Assembly: GCF_030463535.1 (NCBI RefSeq)
Contig: NC_132880.1
Coordinates: 35,419,842 to 35,483,841, forward strand
DNA: 64,000 nt
Direction: 5' to 3'
Source: Salminus brasiliensis
Taxonomy: Eukaryota > Chordata > Actinopteri > Characiformes > Bryconidae
The notes under the pieces were generated by a model. The model did no database searches, was not told where the DNA came from, and saw only the letters and a program-made list of their open reading frames with translations. Position numbers and translations under genes: made by a program. Below, piece after piece: positions 29,001-37,067 of the stretch (within the stretch, counting starts at the first letter, position 1; each line of letters begins with the position of its first letter).

Positions 29001-30420
29001 AGATGTTAAGAAAAAAACAACAATGCAAAAGACGTTGAAAATGGGGATGCACGGATAAGACTACTGTGGACTGATGCGGATATCTGATGTCAGTTTATTG
29101 ACATTTTAGAAAATACAGGACAAATTGGGACAGACTCAATCTGGACTGGCATTACAGTAAGCAAAGCATTTCATTCTGGATGGTTATAAATGCAGTAAAT
29201 TTAATAAAATAGACGTGATTTAGTATTATAAACAAACAATCGTCTGCTGAGGCTGAAAGGCTCATTCATCATCATCATCATCATCATTTTCATTATGCTT
29301 AGTATGGTTGTGATTTCAATACACATGAAAAAACACATAAGCTTACTAAATGAAATCTTATTCTTCCAATATAAGCAAATATGAGCAAATATGAGTGCTG
29401 TTTAGCTTGTTCTTCCGTCCCTTTTCATGGTGAACACATCTGCACCTTAGCCTAAATTACATGTGTAGGCTAGTTAATGTCTTAAACACTACAGCACCTC
29501 CTCAACATTTCATCATCTAAAGATGGATCACGGTGCAGCACTACAGAACGTGGGCTATATATATATATATATATATTCTGGTGACCATGTTTTCTTACAG
29601 GAGGCTAAAGGGCAGCATGTGTGAGAGCCTTTGTGTTGGCCCTGCGGTGAGGTGTCACAGCTGGATCAGCTCCTATTGTTTACAATGAGAGATGCGGGGT
29701 CCCCACTAAGAGAAGAGGCCTACTCTAACCACAAACCTATAAACCTATTTAAAAAATATTAATATACAGTATATCAGCCGAATTAAAAATGATAAAAAGA
29801 AGATAAAACAGCTGTAAAATAATAAAATAATAAATATTTAACGTTGAAAAAAGTGTAGCGTGTCCTTTAATGGATCCATATACTGACAATGATGGAGTCT
29901 GCTGTTTATGTTCACTTTGAAAAACCTGGCTGGGGGTCCTAACAGTCATTTTTAATAAAAAAAAAAGACAAAACAGGTCCACAGCCCTCGTTCCTGTAAT
30001 ATTACGCGGGTTATGAGATGGTTAAACAAATCAACACACCCCGTCAAACTATTTGTCATTCATTTAATCCAAAATTGAGTCCGTTAAGATGAATATGTCG
30101 TGTTTACCTGGGCTGCTCTGCTGGTGTACCTGAACCGTGCCATCTTTACGGATCCTCACATCGCTCGGTCCTTCAATCCTCCTGGCCGGGCTCAGGGTAG
30201 ATTTAGCCCGCCGTCGAGGCGCCAGGAACCGGCAGCACTGGTAACAAACAGCCCACGCTTGCTCTTCGTTGATCGGCTGACTGTAAAGCGTTAAAATTTC
30301 CTCCAGAGACAAGGCCTCGTCCGTGGACTCCTCCACTCCGTCGTGAACATCTTGGCCAACCGTCGATGAGATTAACGTTAACGTCCCTCCGTCGTCGCCG
30401 ATGCCTGGCCGTTTGGCCAT
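2709..30420 (-). CDS. spire1: Protein spire homolog 1, 5' part (coding exons 1-4)
   Basis: Spire proteins nucleate unbranched actin filaments and work with formins on vesicles. The window holds coding exons 30420-30108, 24663-24629, 6477-6226 and 2834-2709, joined in phase to 242 residues. This is an N-terminal leader followed by nearly all of the KIND domain (roughly residue 36 onward), which binds the formin tail. Diagnostic stretches include [35 protein letters not shown] and [13 protein letters not shown]. The [12 protein letters not shown] wording fits SPIRE1 better than SPIRE2, which reads more like AALDWGLDESEE. The WH2 repeats, spire box and FYVE-type zinc finger should lie beyond the left edge; I see none in positions 1-2708. 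Introns are about 5.4, 18.2 and 3.4 kb. Whether it is the fish a or b paralog cannot be told. Confidence 0.95.
2835..6225. other. spire1 intron 3
   Basis: Intron between spire1 exons 3 and 4. It contains an A-run at about 4911-4943 and a short stretch at 4738-4765 (AAGTCGCTCTGGATAACAGC) that matches the 3' tail shared by SINE/LINE repeats elsewhere in the window. A degraded repeat lies at about 4330-4410. No exon is seen. Confidence 0.55.
4910..4943. repeat. Poly(A) tract
   Basis: Uninterrupted A-run inside spire1 intron 3, preceded by an AAGGAAGAAAG stretch. It may be the tail of an old retroposon, but no recognisable body is attached. Confidence 0.9.
6226..6477 (-). CDS. spire1: spire1 coding exon 3 (central KIND)
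   Basis: This exon encodes 84 residues in phase 0, starting [16 protein letters not shown] and ending [10 protein letters not shown] at an ACG/GTAAGG donor. It contains the most conserved KIND segment ([18 protein letters not shown]). An acidic, low-complexity insert of about 25 residues follows ([14 protein letters not shown]), as in other vertebrate Spire1 proteins. Confidence 0.96.
7000..7400 (-). repeat. Dispersed repeat remnant, class unresolved
   Basis: The stretch containing GCCATAGCATTAACACCCAT, GGCATGGACTCCACAAGATC and GCAGATCCTTTAGGTCCTG resembles, on the minus strand, a widespread fish dispersed repeat that carries 'gtcttgtggagtccatgcc' and 'gttatggctgat' motifs. It is diverged and has no intact frame. 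I recognise the family from its motifs but cannot assign its class. Confidence 0.5.
8838..8985. repeat. Degenerate TGTC and TTTA microsatellites
   Basis: Runs of GTCTGTCTGTC and then TTTATTTATTT repeats in a pyrimidine-rich stretch of spire1 intron 2. Simple sequence only. Confidence 0.8.
11287..11512 (+). mobile_element. SINE-like element with GTGGCGCAACAG head, copy 1
   Basis: Opens GGTTGGTGTGGCGCAACAGA, contains a degenerate B-box-like TTCGATTCCTGG about 70 bp in, then ACACCAATAAGAGTCCTTGG. It ends in the tail AAGTCGCTCTGGATTAGAGC followed by AAATGTAAATGTAAA. A second copy lies at 49744-49960. This is the layout of a tRNA-derived SINE whose tail is shared with a LINE partner. Confidence 0.75.
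12175..12239. repeat. (TA)n microsatellite
   Basis: About 32 uninterrupted TA units in spire1 intron 2; likely highly polymorphic. Confidence 0.97.
12337..12402 (-). repeat. SINE/LINE-type 3' tail, minus orientation
   Basis: CATTTAGCAGACGCTCTTAT followed by CCAGAGCGACTTACAA is the reverse complement of the tail found at the ends of the copies at 11287 and 49744. Only the tail is present, consistent with a 5'-truncated retroposon. Confidence 0.7.
12880..13130 (+). repeat. Two decayed tRNA-SINE fragments
   Basis: GACTCAGTGGTTAG...GGGTTGTGGGTTTACTACCC...GCCACTGTTGGGCACTTGAG (about 12885-12985) and GGTTAGAGCTGTGGTTTAAT...GGGATTGATACCCAGG (about 13057-13110) are diverged copies of the SINE intact at 15645 and 47561. 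Both keep traces of the internal polymerase III A and B boxes. Confidence 0.65.
14052..14093. repeat. Poly(A) tract
   Basis: A-run of about 42 bases in spire1 intron 2, preceded by AAGAAAG. No attached retroposon body is recognised. Confidence 0.9.
14630..15165 (+). pseudogene. Tc1-type transposase remnant, 3' half
   Basis: The plus strand carries remnants of a Tc1/mariner-type transposase gene: CAGGATAATGATCCTAAACA (the QDNDPKHT region), CCACAATGGACTAC, GCAGTGCATGCAAGGC and CTTTTGCAAGGAAGAATGGG. The former gene end and flank ACTAAGTACTGACCATGCAG then GGTGCCCAAACCTT follow. Frameshifts and stops make it dead. The motifs match the fish family whose ends read CAGTGGCATGCAAA; the element at 35552-36371 and the fragment at about 32365-32475 belong to the same family. 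Confidence 0.8.
15645..15925 (+). mobile_element. tRNA-derived SINE, copy 1
   Basis: The head AGTGGTGGCTCAGCGGTTAG contains a perfect polymerase III A box (TGGCTCAGCGG). GGTTCGATTCC about 45 bp later is a perfect B box. A body (GCAAGCTGCCACTGTTGGGC, CTCTCTGCTCC) and a GT-rich section follow, ending near GACACATTTCGCTGTACA and GTGCACCTTTACC. Other copies: 47561-47826 (+), 53693-53965 (-). Confidence 0.88.
18052..18110. repeat. (AAAT)n microsatellite
   Basis: About 13 AAAT units with a few AATG interruptions in spire1 intron 2. Confidence 0.95.
21050..21159. mobile_element. Miniature element reduced to its termini (CACTATATG family)
   Basis: CACTATATGGCCAAATGTTT...GGACA at one end and TGTCTCAATAATTTTGTCTA then TATAGTG at the other enclose only about 50 bp of AT-rich sequence. 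Both ends match the longer copies at 1039 and 51380, so this looks like an internal-deletion derivative. Confidence 0.7.
23641..24136. mobile_element. hAT-like miniature inverted-repeat element
   Basis: The element starts TAGGGATGCACCAATCCGAT and ends GGTGGATCAGTGCTTCCCTA, giving inverted ends that begin TAGGG(A)(T/A)GCAC. Inside, ATCGGATATCG and GTATCAGTATCGGTATC echo the ends. This wording is typical of non-autonomous hAT elements in fish. Length is about 500 bp with no coding capacity. Confidence 0.75.
24629..24663 (-). CDS. spire1: spire1 coding exon 2 (35-nt microexon)
   Basis: A 35-base exon lies between a TTTTTGCAG acceptor and a GAG/GTGAGT donor. It completes the split codon from exon 1 (G+AT, Asp) and encodes [11 protein letters not shown], ending in phase 0. 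Mammalian SPIRE1 has a comparable short, variable segment ending in TE immediately before VIESLG, so position and phase both fit. It is too short to be found by ORF searching and sits between introns of about 5.4 and 18.2 kb. Confidence 0.85.
25262..25420. repeat. Dispersed repeat fragment (LINE-like 3' end)
   Basis: AATCAGAATCTCTTTATTTC, GTATGTTACACATACAAG and AAATTTGTCTTGGTGA match wording common at the 3' ends of dispersed fish retroposons. Only a short piece is present; assignment is tentative. Confidence 0.45.
27150..27447. repeat. hAT-like repeat end with GGGCTGGGCGATAT terminus
   Basis: The stretch ends ACTATATCGCCCAGCCCTAG; the reverse complement begins CTAGGGCTGGGCGATATAGT, a classic non-autonomous hAT terminus. 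Upstream are TATCGCACTGTGATG and ATATCGTTAGATATT, which fit the same family. The opposite terminus is not clear, so the left limit is approximate. Confidence 0.5.
29041..29545. mobile_element. Possible decayed hAT-like miniature element
   Basis: GGGGATGCACGGATAAGACT on the left and GATGGATCACGGTGCAGCAC on the right are weak inverted relatives of the TAGGGATGCACC ends at 23641. ATGCGGATATCTGATGTCAG sits inside. An internal ATC microsatellite is present. Tentative. Confidence 0.35.
30108..30420 (-). CDS. spire1: spire1 coding exon 1 (start codon, first half of KIND)
   Basis: The ATG is at 30420-30418, with A at -3 and G at +4 (strong context). The exon codes for 104 residues plus one base and ends at a CAG/GTAAAC donor after ...QQSSP. 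It holds an acidic leader, then the conserved [20 protein letters not shown] block that opens the KIND fold, then a basic, variable linker (PRRRAKS) and a [11 protein letters not shown] strand. It is GC- and CpG-rich compared with the surrounding introns, as expected of a first exon in a CpG island. Confidence 0.95.
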
Positions 30421-30720
30421 TTTCTTGTTTCTTCCCCCCGCCTCAGACTTTCCCCCCCAAGAGTGTCAGTCGTGGCTCGTTCGAGAGGAGAAAATGTGAG
30501 AGGGTTTGTTTACAGTCCGGTCTGTCATTTAGAGAAATCCGCCACCATCAGCACGGCGTTCATTCAGGGCTCCAGAAAATGCCGTTGCTGTGGAGTCGGC
30601 CAGTCAGAGCTGTGTGGGGCTCTTTCACCCGTATTCGAACAAGCCCCGCCTCCTGTACTGTGATTGGATGGGCTCAGAAGTCAGGGCTGTGTCCAAAATC
30701 GCATACTACCGCACTACATA
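30421..30720 (-). promoter_or_regulatory. spire1 5' flank and probable promoter
   Basis: This is sequence immediately upstream of the spire1 start codon. It begins with a pyrimidine-rich tract (C- and T-runs, read as purine on the sense strand) and continues with CpG dinucleotides and a CCAAT motif on the sense strand near 30660-30666 (ATTGG on the plus strand). No TATA box is visible. The transcription start is not determinable. Confidence 0.45.
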
Positions 30721-31252
30721 GTATGTCGAAATAGTGCATCACCTTTAGTACACATAATGAGAAGTGTATTAATATTATTTCGCGCACAGTATATAATACT
30801 GTATAGTGTATGATTTTAACGATATGAAAATATTTGCCCCTTCACAATTTTCTCTACGATTGCATTCATTTATATATATTTAAACAATTGGTGATATTAG
30901 ACGAAGGGAACCAGATCAAACATATTTTAAAAACAATAGCATTTATTTACAGAACAAATATACCCATTTTGTGAAATGCCCATGTGAAAAGGTTTCTGTC
31001 CCTTCATTTACCCTAACAGCAAATAAACTACAATTAATTGCCAATAATACTCTGTTGATTGAACACAGCCAGACTTGACATCTCCCTCCACTTTAACAAT
31101 CACACAATGCTGTGATTAAATAAAAATCCAGAGAAACTGTGTGGAAAGTGGGTAAAAATGTGCCTTAGCTTCTAGGGTCACACTGAACCTTGGTGAGAGC
31201 TATTATCAATCATATTCCATGAAAACCCAAGGAAAACCCCATAATAGTGAGT

Positions 31253-31346
31253 GTTCCTAGGATTCACTGACCTTTAAACATTACCCAAAGGGACAGTTGG
31301 AAATCATCCAGAAAGTCACCTAAATTCAAGGGGAATACCCCAGATC
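31253..31346 (+). repeat. Direct repeat unit A
   Basis: TTCCTAGGATT...CCCAAAGGGACAGTTGGAAA and TCATCCAGAAAGTCACC...AGGGGAATACCCCAGAT recur in the same order at 32505-32597, about 1.25 kb away, with small differences. It is a dispersed repeat or a local duplication. Confidence 0.75.
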
Positions 31347-32364
31347 AATTTTCTCACCCCAGTGCCTTCAATTTAGGGTTAAATAAATGTAAATATGCTA
31401 ATATGTTAATTACTGCATAACTTAATAGCCTTTTATGCAGAGTGGTGCTCTGTTTTAGAGAAACTTACCAAAGCAGAGATTTCACAGTGATGGTGAATGG
31501 AAACTGATGGCTGAACAATTGAATGCTTCTAAAAGCTAATCACAGACCATAATTACACAAAACTGAAAAATATTCATGTTTAATTGAATATCCATTATAA
31601 TCTCCACAACCCCCCCCCCCTTATTCATTTTGATATGACCACTACTATGACACACCTAAAGATCACTGAATTGTGCACTCTGTGGGATTTCCTTTCATAT
31701 TTCCAAACTATGAAAAAAAGCTCTACACTGCATCACTCACTGAAGTCCATTAAGGGATGGCATTTTTTGCAGTTTTAAATATCATATAATTTAGCTTCTC
31801 GTTCATTGTTTTTTTTTGGGGGTTTTTTTATTTTATTTTATTTTTTTTTTTGGTTATGGCTTATAATTATCACATAATTATAGGGCGGGACCTCTGAATA
31901 CGAAACACCAGCCAATCCTATATCAGGAGGCGGGGCTTGTCTGAATACAGGTGGGTTACAAAATAACGCTCCCAGTGCTTCTGTAAGGAGCGAGAGTCAT
32001 ATGACAGTGTTGTTCTTCTGGATAGAACTCCGTCAGGTTGGGGTTCCCACGCCCAGTACAATCAGACTGTAATCTCCATTTAACCCATGCATTCATTATT
32101 CTTTAATATCTGAGAGGAAGGTTGAGATTTACTTAGCATGAAAATACTAATGTTTATGTGCAGCAGCTACAGTAGGTTTGGATCATGTGTGATCACTGCA
32201 TACTTCCATACTTCAAATATATAGTAGCAATAGTAGTCTAGTACGTAAAGAAGCCTGTAAAATAAATATGTAGTTTTAGATGCAGCCTGGATTAAAAATA
32301 AAAACTGGGAAGTGGATGTCATGTTGTTTGTGCGCCATCTGGTGGCGCACGTCCCAATCTTCTG

Positions 32365-32475
32365 AACCCCTTTTAAGGTCTATCCACAGATTTTATAGTG
32401 ATGCCCATGACAAAACCTTCAGGTGGCGCCTCTTGAGGTACTTCCATTGTGGATTGAGAATGATCCTAATTTGTC
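32365..32475 (-). pseudogene. Tc1-type transposase fragment
   Basis: AAGGTCTATCCACAGATTTT, CATGACAAAACCTTCAGGTG and CGCCTCTTGAGGTACTTCCA match 35813-35912 and, in reverse, the transposase segment before the final DDE acidic residue. It is a short dead relic. Confidence 0.7.
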
Positions 32476-32504
32476 GGTAGATAATCACCAAGACTGATGA
32501 CTCT

Positions 32505-32597
32505 TCCTAGGATTGGTTGGCCTTCCACAATTTCCCAAAGGGTGCAATGGCAAATCATCCAGAAAGTCACCAAATTTTCCAAGGGAATAGCCCAGAT
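32505..32597 (+). repeat. Direct repeat unit B
   Basis: Second copy of the unit at 31253-31346: CTTCCTAGGATT, CCCAAAGGGTGCAATGGCAA, ATCATCCAGAAAGTCACC and AAGGGAATAGCCCAGAT. It lies directly after the Tc1-type fragment at about 32365-32475. Confidence 0.75.
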
Positions 32598-32803
32598 ACT
32601 GTATGCGGGTAGGAAAAAGTTCTGTGGGATTTTTGGACAGACTTGTATGTATTGCTCTTTAGAGGACCAGGGTTGGGAACCAGGGTTGGGAACCACTGAC
32701 CTACATGCTAAAACTACACTGGAACATGTAGTTCTGAATGCATCCAAGGAAAGTAGGCTGGATGTAGCTTAATCTTTGTACATCTCAGAGAGTCATTTAC
32801 ATA

Positions 32804-33020
32804 CACTATATGGACAGAAGTATTGGGACACCTGCTCATTCATTGCTCATTCCAAAATCAAGGGCACTTAAAAAGAGTTCATCCTGCTTTTTGTTGTCTC
32901 TACTGTCCAGGAAACACTTTCTACTAGACTTTAGAGAATTGCTGTGAGGATCTGATTGCATTCAGCACAAGAACAGGGTGTCGGATGATCAGTGCAAGAT
33001 AAGTGCTGATTATTGTACTC
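32804..33020 (-). mobile_element. CACTATATG-family miniature element, 5'-truncated
   Basis: CACTATATGGACAGAAGTAT followed by TGGGACACCTGCTCATTCAT is the opposite terminus of the copies at 1039 and 51380 (their right ends reverse-complemented). Inside, GAGTTCATCCTGC and TGATTGCATTCAGCACAAGA match the corresponding inner parts. The far end is missing or diverged. Confidence 0.65.
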
Positions 33021-33831
33021 TGGGAAGAGATGTCAGTCTGTGTTTTAAAACAGTAAGCATCTCTCCCGTTCAGACACCGAAGGAGACGGTAAGAAGTTCT
33101 GTTGTTCCAGGGATGTACAACAGCAAGACCTGGGCAATAATCAGGCATTTTTAATGGATAACGGATATATGCTTTTAAGGTTCTGATCAATTTTCGAACC
33201 TTAGGCAGTGTGCCACCCGGCGTCCTCTAGCCATTATTAAAAGATATGACCCTCAGCTGCTGCAGATGAACTTCAAATTTTTTTTCTAAGACCATAGACC
33301 ATTTATTGGTCATTTATCAACATTATTTTGGTGAGAAAAAAAAGCTTAATGTGATGCAGCCAACAACAAACGGCACACAGAACAACAGTTCAAATAGTTA
33401 GTAAATGTCAAAACAGGAGGATTTGAATCACTCTTCCTTTAATGTTTTTCTGTTTTCTGTCATTTGTCCATACTACCAAAAACCAACCAGTTTGGTTGTA
33501 GTTGTGCAACGACAGAGATATTTTATTCCATTAAATCTTTTTGGGAAGATATAACGTTACTCCCATCCTGCCTTTGCTCCTGAATTACACCTGACTAGAA
33601 ACCAGACTATTGTGGAAATGCTCTGTTTTACCAGCGGGAGAACCACACTTCTTTCTTTGGAACTGGGAGCTGAATGGTCAGGTAGGTCAGTCATACTGGA
33701 TTGTGAGATATTAAACACTATTGAGATTTAACAAAAAATGCCGCCACAACAAAGTAGATCAGTTTAGAACAGAAATTCTCACTGAAATAGTGATTTTACT
33801 GGTGTTTACAATTGTGTATTAGCACATCTTA

Positions 33832-34186
33832 CCTACGCTGTGCGGCTGACTTGTCCACAATTCTCTTCCTGATATCTTGGCTGATTTCTTTTGACTTTCC
33901 CATCATGTTACACAAAGAAGCAGTGTGTGCATTAGAATACATCCACAGGTGTGCCTCTAATTATTGTTGCCAATAAACCTATCAGAAGCTTCCAAAGACA
34001 TGACATCATCATATGGGCTGGCCCAAAATTCCCTCTCTTATTAATCTGGCATTTAGCAAATAGAAATAATTTTTATAATCCTAATTGACCTAAAACGGGA
34101 AAAGTTTATTCTAAATTCATGTCAGACAGTGAGAAAAAATGCATGTGCCTTTTTATATAGTGTATGTAAACTTCTGGTTTCAACTG
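33832..34186 (-). pseudogene. Truncated Tc1-like transposon, transposase N-terminus
   Basis: The terminus at 34160-34186 reads, on the minus strand, CAGTTGAAACCAGAAGTTTA then CATACACTATA, a Tc1/Sleeping-Beauty-type end. The target TA follows at 34187-34188. About 250 bp inward the minus strand encodes MGKSKEISQDIRKRIVDKSA, the start of the Tc1 helix-turn-helix domain. It then stops near 33832 and the rest of the element is absent. Confidence 0.82.
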
Positions 34187-34810
34187 TAGTTCAGTTTGTC
34201 CAAACAACAACATGTAATCAGTTTTAAAAGGAGGACAGCTGGCCCATGGCCTAAATCATGGACAGAACATGCTACTGCCTAAAGATGTTGAGCATTTAAT
34301 TAACATTGAACAAACGTAATATAACAAAACATTACAATCATAACATTAGAATTACAGTAATCCATATTTGTCATTGTGTTTCCACGTACGTCTGCTAGGG
34401 GACACTGAATAAACATTAAATAACCAACGCTTACCTTTCAGCCCTCCAGGCAAAATAAATAAATAATCATGCATGCAGGTTGCTAAGCTGGCCTCATGCA
34501 CCTCATAGTACATTCAGTTCAAGTACTGCTCCTCTGATTAGAGACGATGTGCAAAGCAGGTGGCCCACAACACGAATCAAACAACTGAGTAATTAAATGA
34601 CAAAACTTTTTCCCCCCATAAACAAAATAATGTTTCAATAGGCCGTATTTTAGTCTCCATCGCAGAATTGGCCTCCTCGAGTGGCTTAACTTTACGATGG
34701 CACCATTACGGCCCCCACCTTCTGTCAGAGAGCACACTGGGGATCATCTTGGTCATTAACTTCCCTTTCCCTTCACCGCTTTAACAGCTTATTAACAGCT
34801 ATAAGTGCCG

Positions 34811-37067
34811 TCATTTAACGTGGCTGAAGCCCTTTGAGTTAATCTCCTTGTCGTGCGTGGTTGAACTCTCGCCGCTCGGCTTCACCGGGTGCGAGGCCAC
34901 ATCACTGCCTGGCGAAACCTCTTTTGAGGGAACAGTCACTTCCTTGGACATTCTCCATTTTGAGTCACTTGTTTGCTGTAAGGGAACAAGACAAAACCCC
35001 GTTCAGAATGAGCCGGAAACTAGCACACACATCTTCCTGCTAATCAAATGTTGACACAGCTGGTCCTGAATGCAACTCATCAATGTTTCTCAGTGCCTAT
35101 TACACGTGCCATGTGTTTCAGCTACACAGATACAGCATAACCAGACAAGATCGCACATCATCCTTTCCCTTCCTCTGCTGTACAAACACAGAAACAGAAA
35201 TGTTGAAGAAAGAAGAAAAGCAACCTCCGGGCAGCCTCGACGAGACCTTCTCTGCTGGTTTGTGCAGGTACTGGAGGCCAAGGGCTGCTTCCCACACTGT
35301 GTGCCTGCATTCACCATCCTCCTCTCTCTGAAAGAGAAGGAAGATTGAGCCTCTGTACCTCTGCCTGTGGAGCAAACAGACCACAATGAATGATGCAACT
35401 GTTCTTTATGAGAGATACCACAGGATCATAAACTTTGAGGGTATTTCACAAAGCAGAAAAACACATTTCTCATGTAATTCGTTTACATAAAAAAGTTTCA
35501 TTTAATACGTTAACCTTTGCTCATTAGTCCATTTATAAATTTACATTTATACAGTGGCATACAAAGGTATTATTACCTTTGTATTATGGGTCAAAATATC
35601 TAACTGTGAATAGCCAAGCAAAAGCAAAGGATTTCTGAAAGGTTCTCTATAATACTTGTTCAGTTCTAGCTTTTAGTATCAAAAAAGGCCTAAAGCAAAG
35701 ATTTGGATGGTCCACCTTGCATGGTCAGACTCTTTCAATTCTTGTTTGGGAGATTTCACACATTCTTTTCTGCAAAAGGTTTGGGCCATCCTGCATGCTC
35801 TGCTCTTCTGAGGTCTATCCACAGATTGTCATCAATGTTTAGGTGTGGAGACTGTGAGGGCCATGGTAAAACCCTCAGCTTGCACCTCTTGAGGAAGTCC
35901 ATTATGGATTTTAAGCTGTGATTTTTATGGCTGTGTATGTATCATAATCCTGCTGTCAAAGTAATCTTTTCACTTTTTTACAGATAGCGTTATGTTTGCT
36001 TCAAGAATTGCTGCTATTTGATCGAATCCATTCTTCACTCAACCAGTAAAATGTTCCCCATGCTACTGGCTGCAGCACAAGCCCAGAGCATGACTGATCA
36101 ACCCCTATATTTAACCTTTTCATGACATTCTGCACTTGTTCTTATATTGCCTCCAAAGAGGTTTTCTTCTGATGACTCTTCAGTGATGGTCAATTTGTGC
36201 ACCACCACTCCAGAGTCTGCTAAGTCTTCCTTTCACGGTCAAACAGGGGTTTTGATATTGGCTTTCTAGCTTTATACTTCTTGAAGATCAGGTCATCTTA
36301 CATTCTACTCAGTAACAATTTAAAGCAACAGATATTTCACCCAAGTGTGTTCAAACATTTGGATGAAACTGTGCAAGCTGTTGTCCCTTGAAGATCTTCA
36401 GGCAGGTATTGCACAAAGTAGGACTGCTCAAATAGCAAGAGGTCAACTCTCACATTTGATTAAAGTTCTACATCTTACCAAGAAGTCACTGAATGTGAGA
36501 ACCCCACTGATTGATCGGTTAGCTGGGTAAATGAATCATAAACAGAGAATTTAGCATAAGACAAGTAGAGGACATTGATACCCTTCGTCTCTACAACTGG
36601 ACAGACTTGCCATTTGGCTTAGGTTAACCAGCTGAACTGAAAGGTCCTGTTTTGTGAGTTACCCCCAAGAAATGTCAGTTCCAATAGTAATGTCTCTCAT
36701 TCTTGGGCAGGCTTTTCATTTGAGATTACAGTATCTGGCCACTTTGAGCAGCACCCTCCAGTAGAGCATCTTACATGAGCATGTTTTGGCAGCTGTCAGG
36801 TCATATCTGTAATGACATTCGCGTTCACACTCCCACATATCAGGAAGGTGTGAAGACCCCCCTGACACCCATGCTACCTGCCGCTTTGCTGTTCTCCTTC
36901 GAGGCCACCCCGCCTTCCCCTCCACAGCCCGGGTGGATCTTGCTGCTGCTGCCGCCATTAGGTGTTTCAGCCTCGGTGCTGGTGAGCCATGTCGACTCGG
37001 TCTCTCTGGTCCAGCTCTCCGGATAGCGCGGTTCAATGGCATCTGCTCGGCTTCCACCGCAACCCAT
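34811..37067 (-). CDS. baalc: Brain and acute leukemia cytoplasmic protein homolog
   Basis: BAALC is a small neuroectodermal and hematopoietic-progenitor protein anchored to membranes by N-terminal acylation. Exons: 37067-36878 (63 codons plus 1 nt), about 35325-35225, and 34975-34811 (54 codons plus stop), giving about 150 residues against 145 in human. Exon 1 starts MGCGGSRADAIEPRYPESW, with Gly2 for myristoylation and Cys3 for palmitoylation, and continues RETESTWLTST, almost identical to mammals. Exon 3 reads QTSDSKWRMSKEVTV, matching the human LQTTEAKR...RMPAKEVTI region. After that the C-terminus diverges and is Ser/Thr/Lys-rich. Neighbour atp6v1c1 on the same strand matches the mammalian order. 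Exon 1 and exon 3 are secure; exon 2 limits are tentative. Confidence 0.9.
35225..35325 (-). CDS. baalc: baalc coding exon 2 (limits tentative)
   Basis: The frame RMVNAGTQCGKQPLASSTCT resembles human BAALC TNCETQCPNPQSLSSGPLTQ. Joining in phase needs the second AG of a CAGAGAGAG acceptor cluster (start 35325) and a weak GAG/GTTGCT donor (end 35225). That links exon 1 (phase 1) to exon 3 (phase 0) without a stop. The acceptor AG in the cluster and the donor could each differ; a cDNA would settle it. Confidence 0.55.
35552..36371 (-). mobile_element. Tc1-type transposon, decayed but with both ends
   Basis: The left end CAGTGGCATACAAAGGTATT follows a TA dinucleotide. The right end, near TCAAACATTTGGATGAAACT, is a diverged inverted counterpart. 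Between them are reversed transposase relics (GGTTTGGGCCATCCTGCATG, GAGGTCTATCCACAG, CACCACTCCAGAGTCTGC). The family is widespread in fish. The element is about 820 bp against roughly 1.6 kb when complete, so internal deletions have occurred. It lies upstream of baalc exon 2, inside intron 1. Confidence 0.75.

Larger units (their letters stand above)
24664..30107. other. spire1 intron 1 (5.4 kb)
   Basis: Intron between exon 1 and the microexon. It contains a LINE-like 3' fragment (25268-25330), a hAT-like repeat end (near 27413-27443), a possible second miniature element (29041-29545), an ATC microsatellite (29265-29287) and a TA run (29556-29577). No exon is recognised. Confidence 0.55.
30721..34810. 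other. spire1-baalc intergenic spacer and baalc 3' flank
   Basis: No gene is seen between the spire1 promoter and the baalc stop codon. The spacer holds a direct repeat pair, a Tc1-type fragment, a CACTATATG-family element and a truncated Tc1-like transposon, listed separately. The baalc 3' UTR must lie just below 34811, but no convincing poly(A) signal could be singled out. Confidence 0.55.

Noticed and set aside
2709-30420. SPIRE2 rather than SPIRE1
   Set aside because: [22 protein letters not shown] and [13 protein letters not shown] match SPIRE1 wording; SPIRE2 is clearly different in the same segments.
30366-30734. Plus-strand open frame opposite spire1 exon 1
   Set aside because: Shadow of the CpG-rich exon and promoter; no conserved protein.
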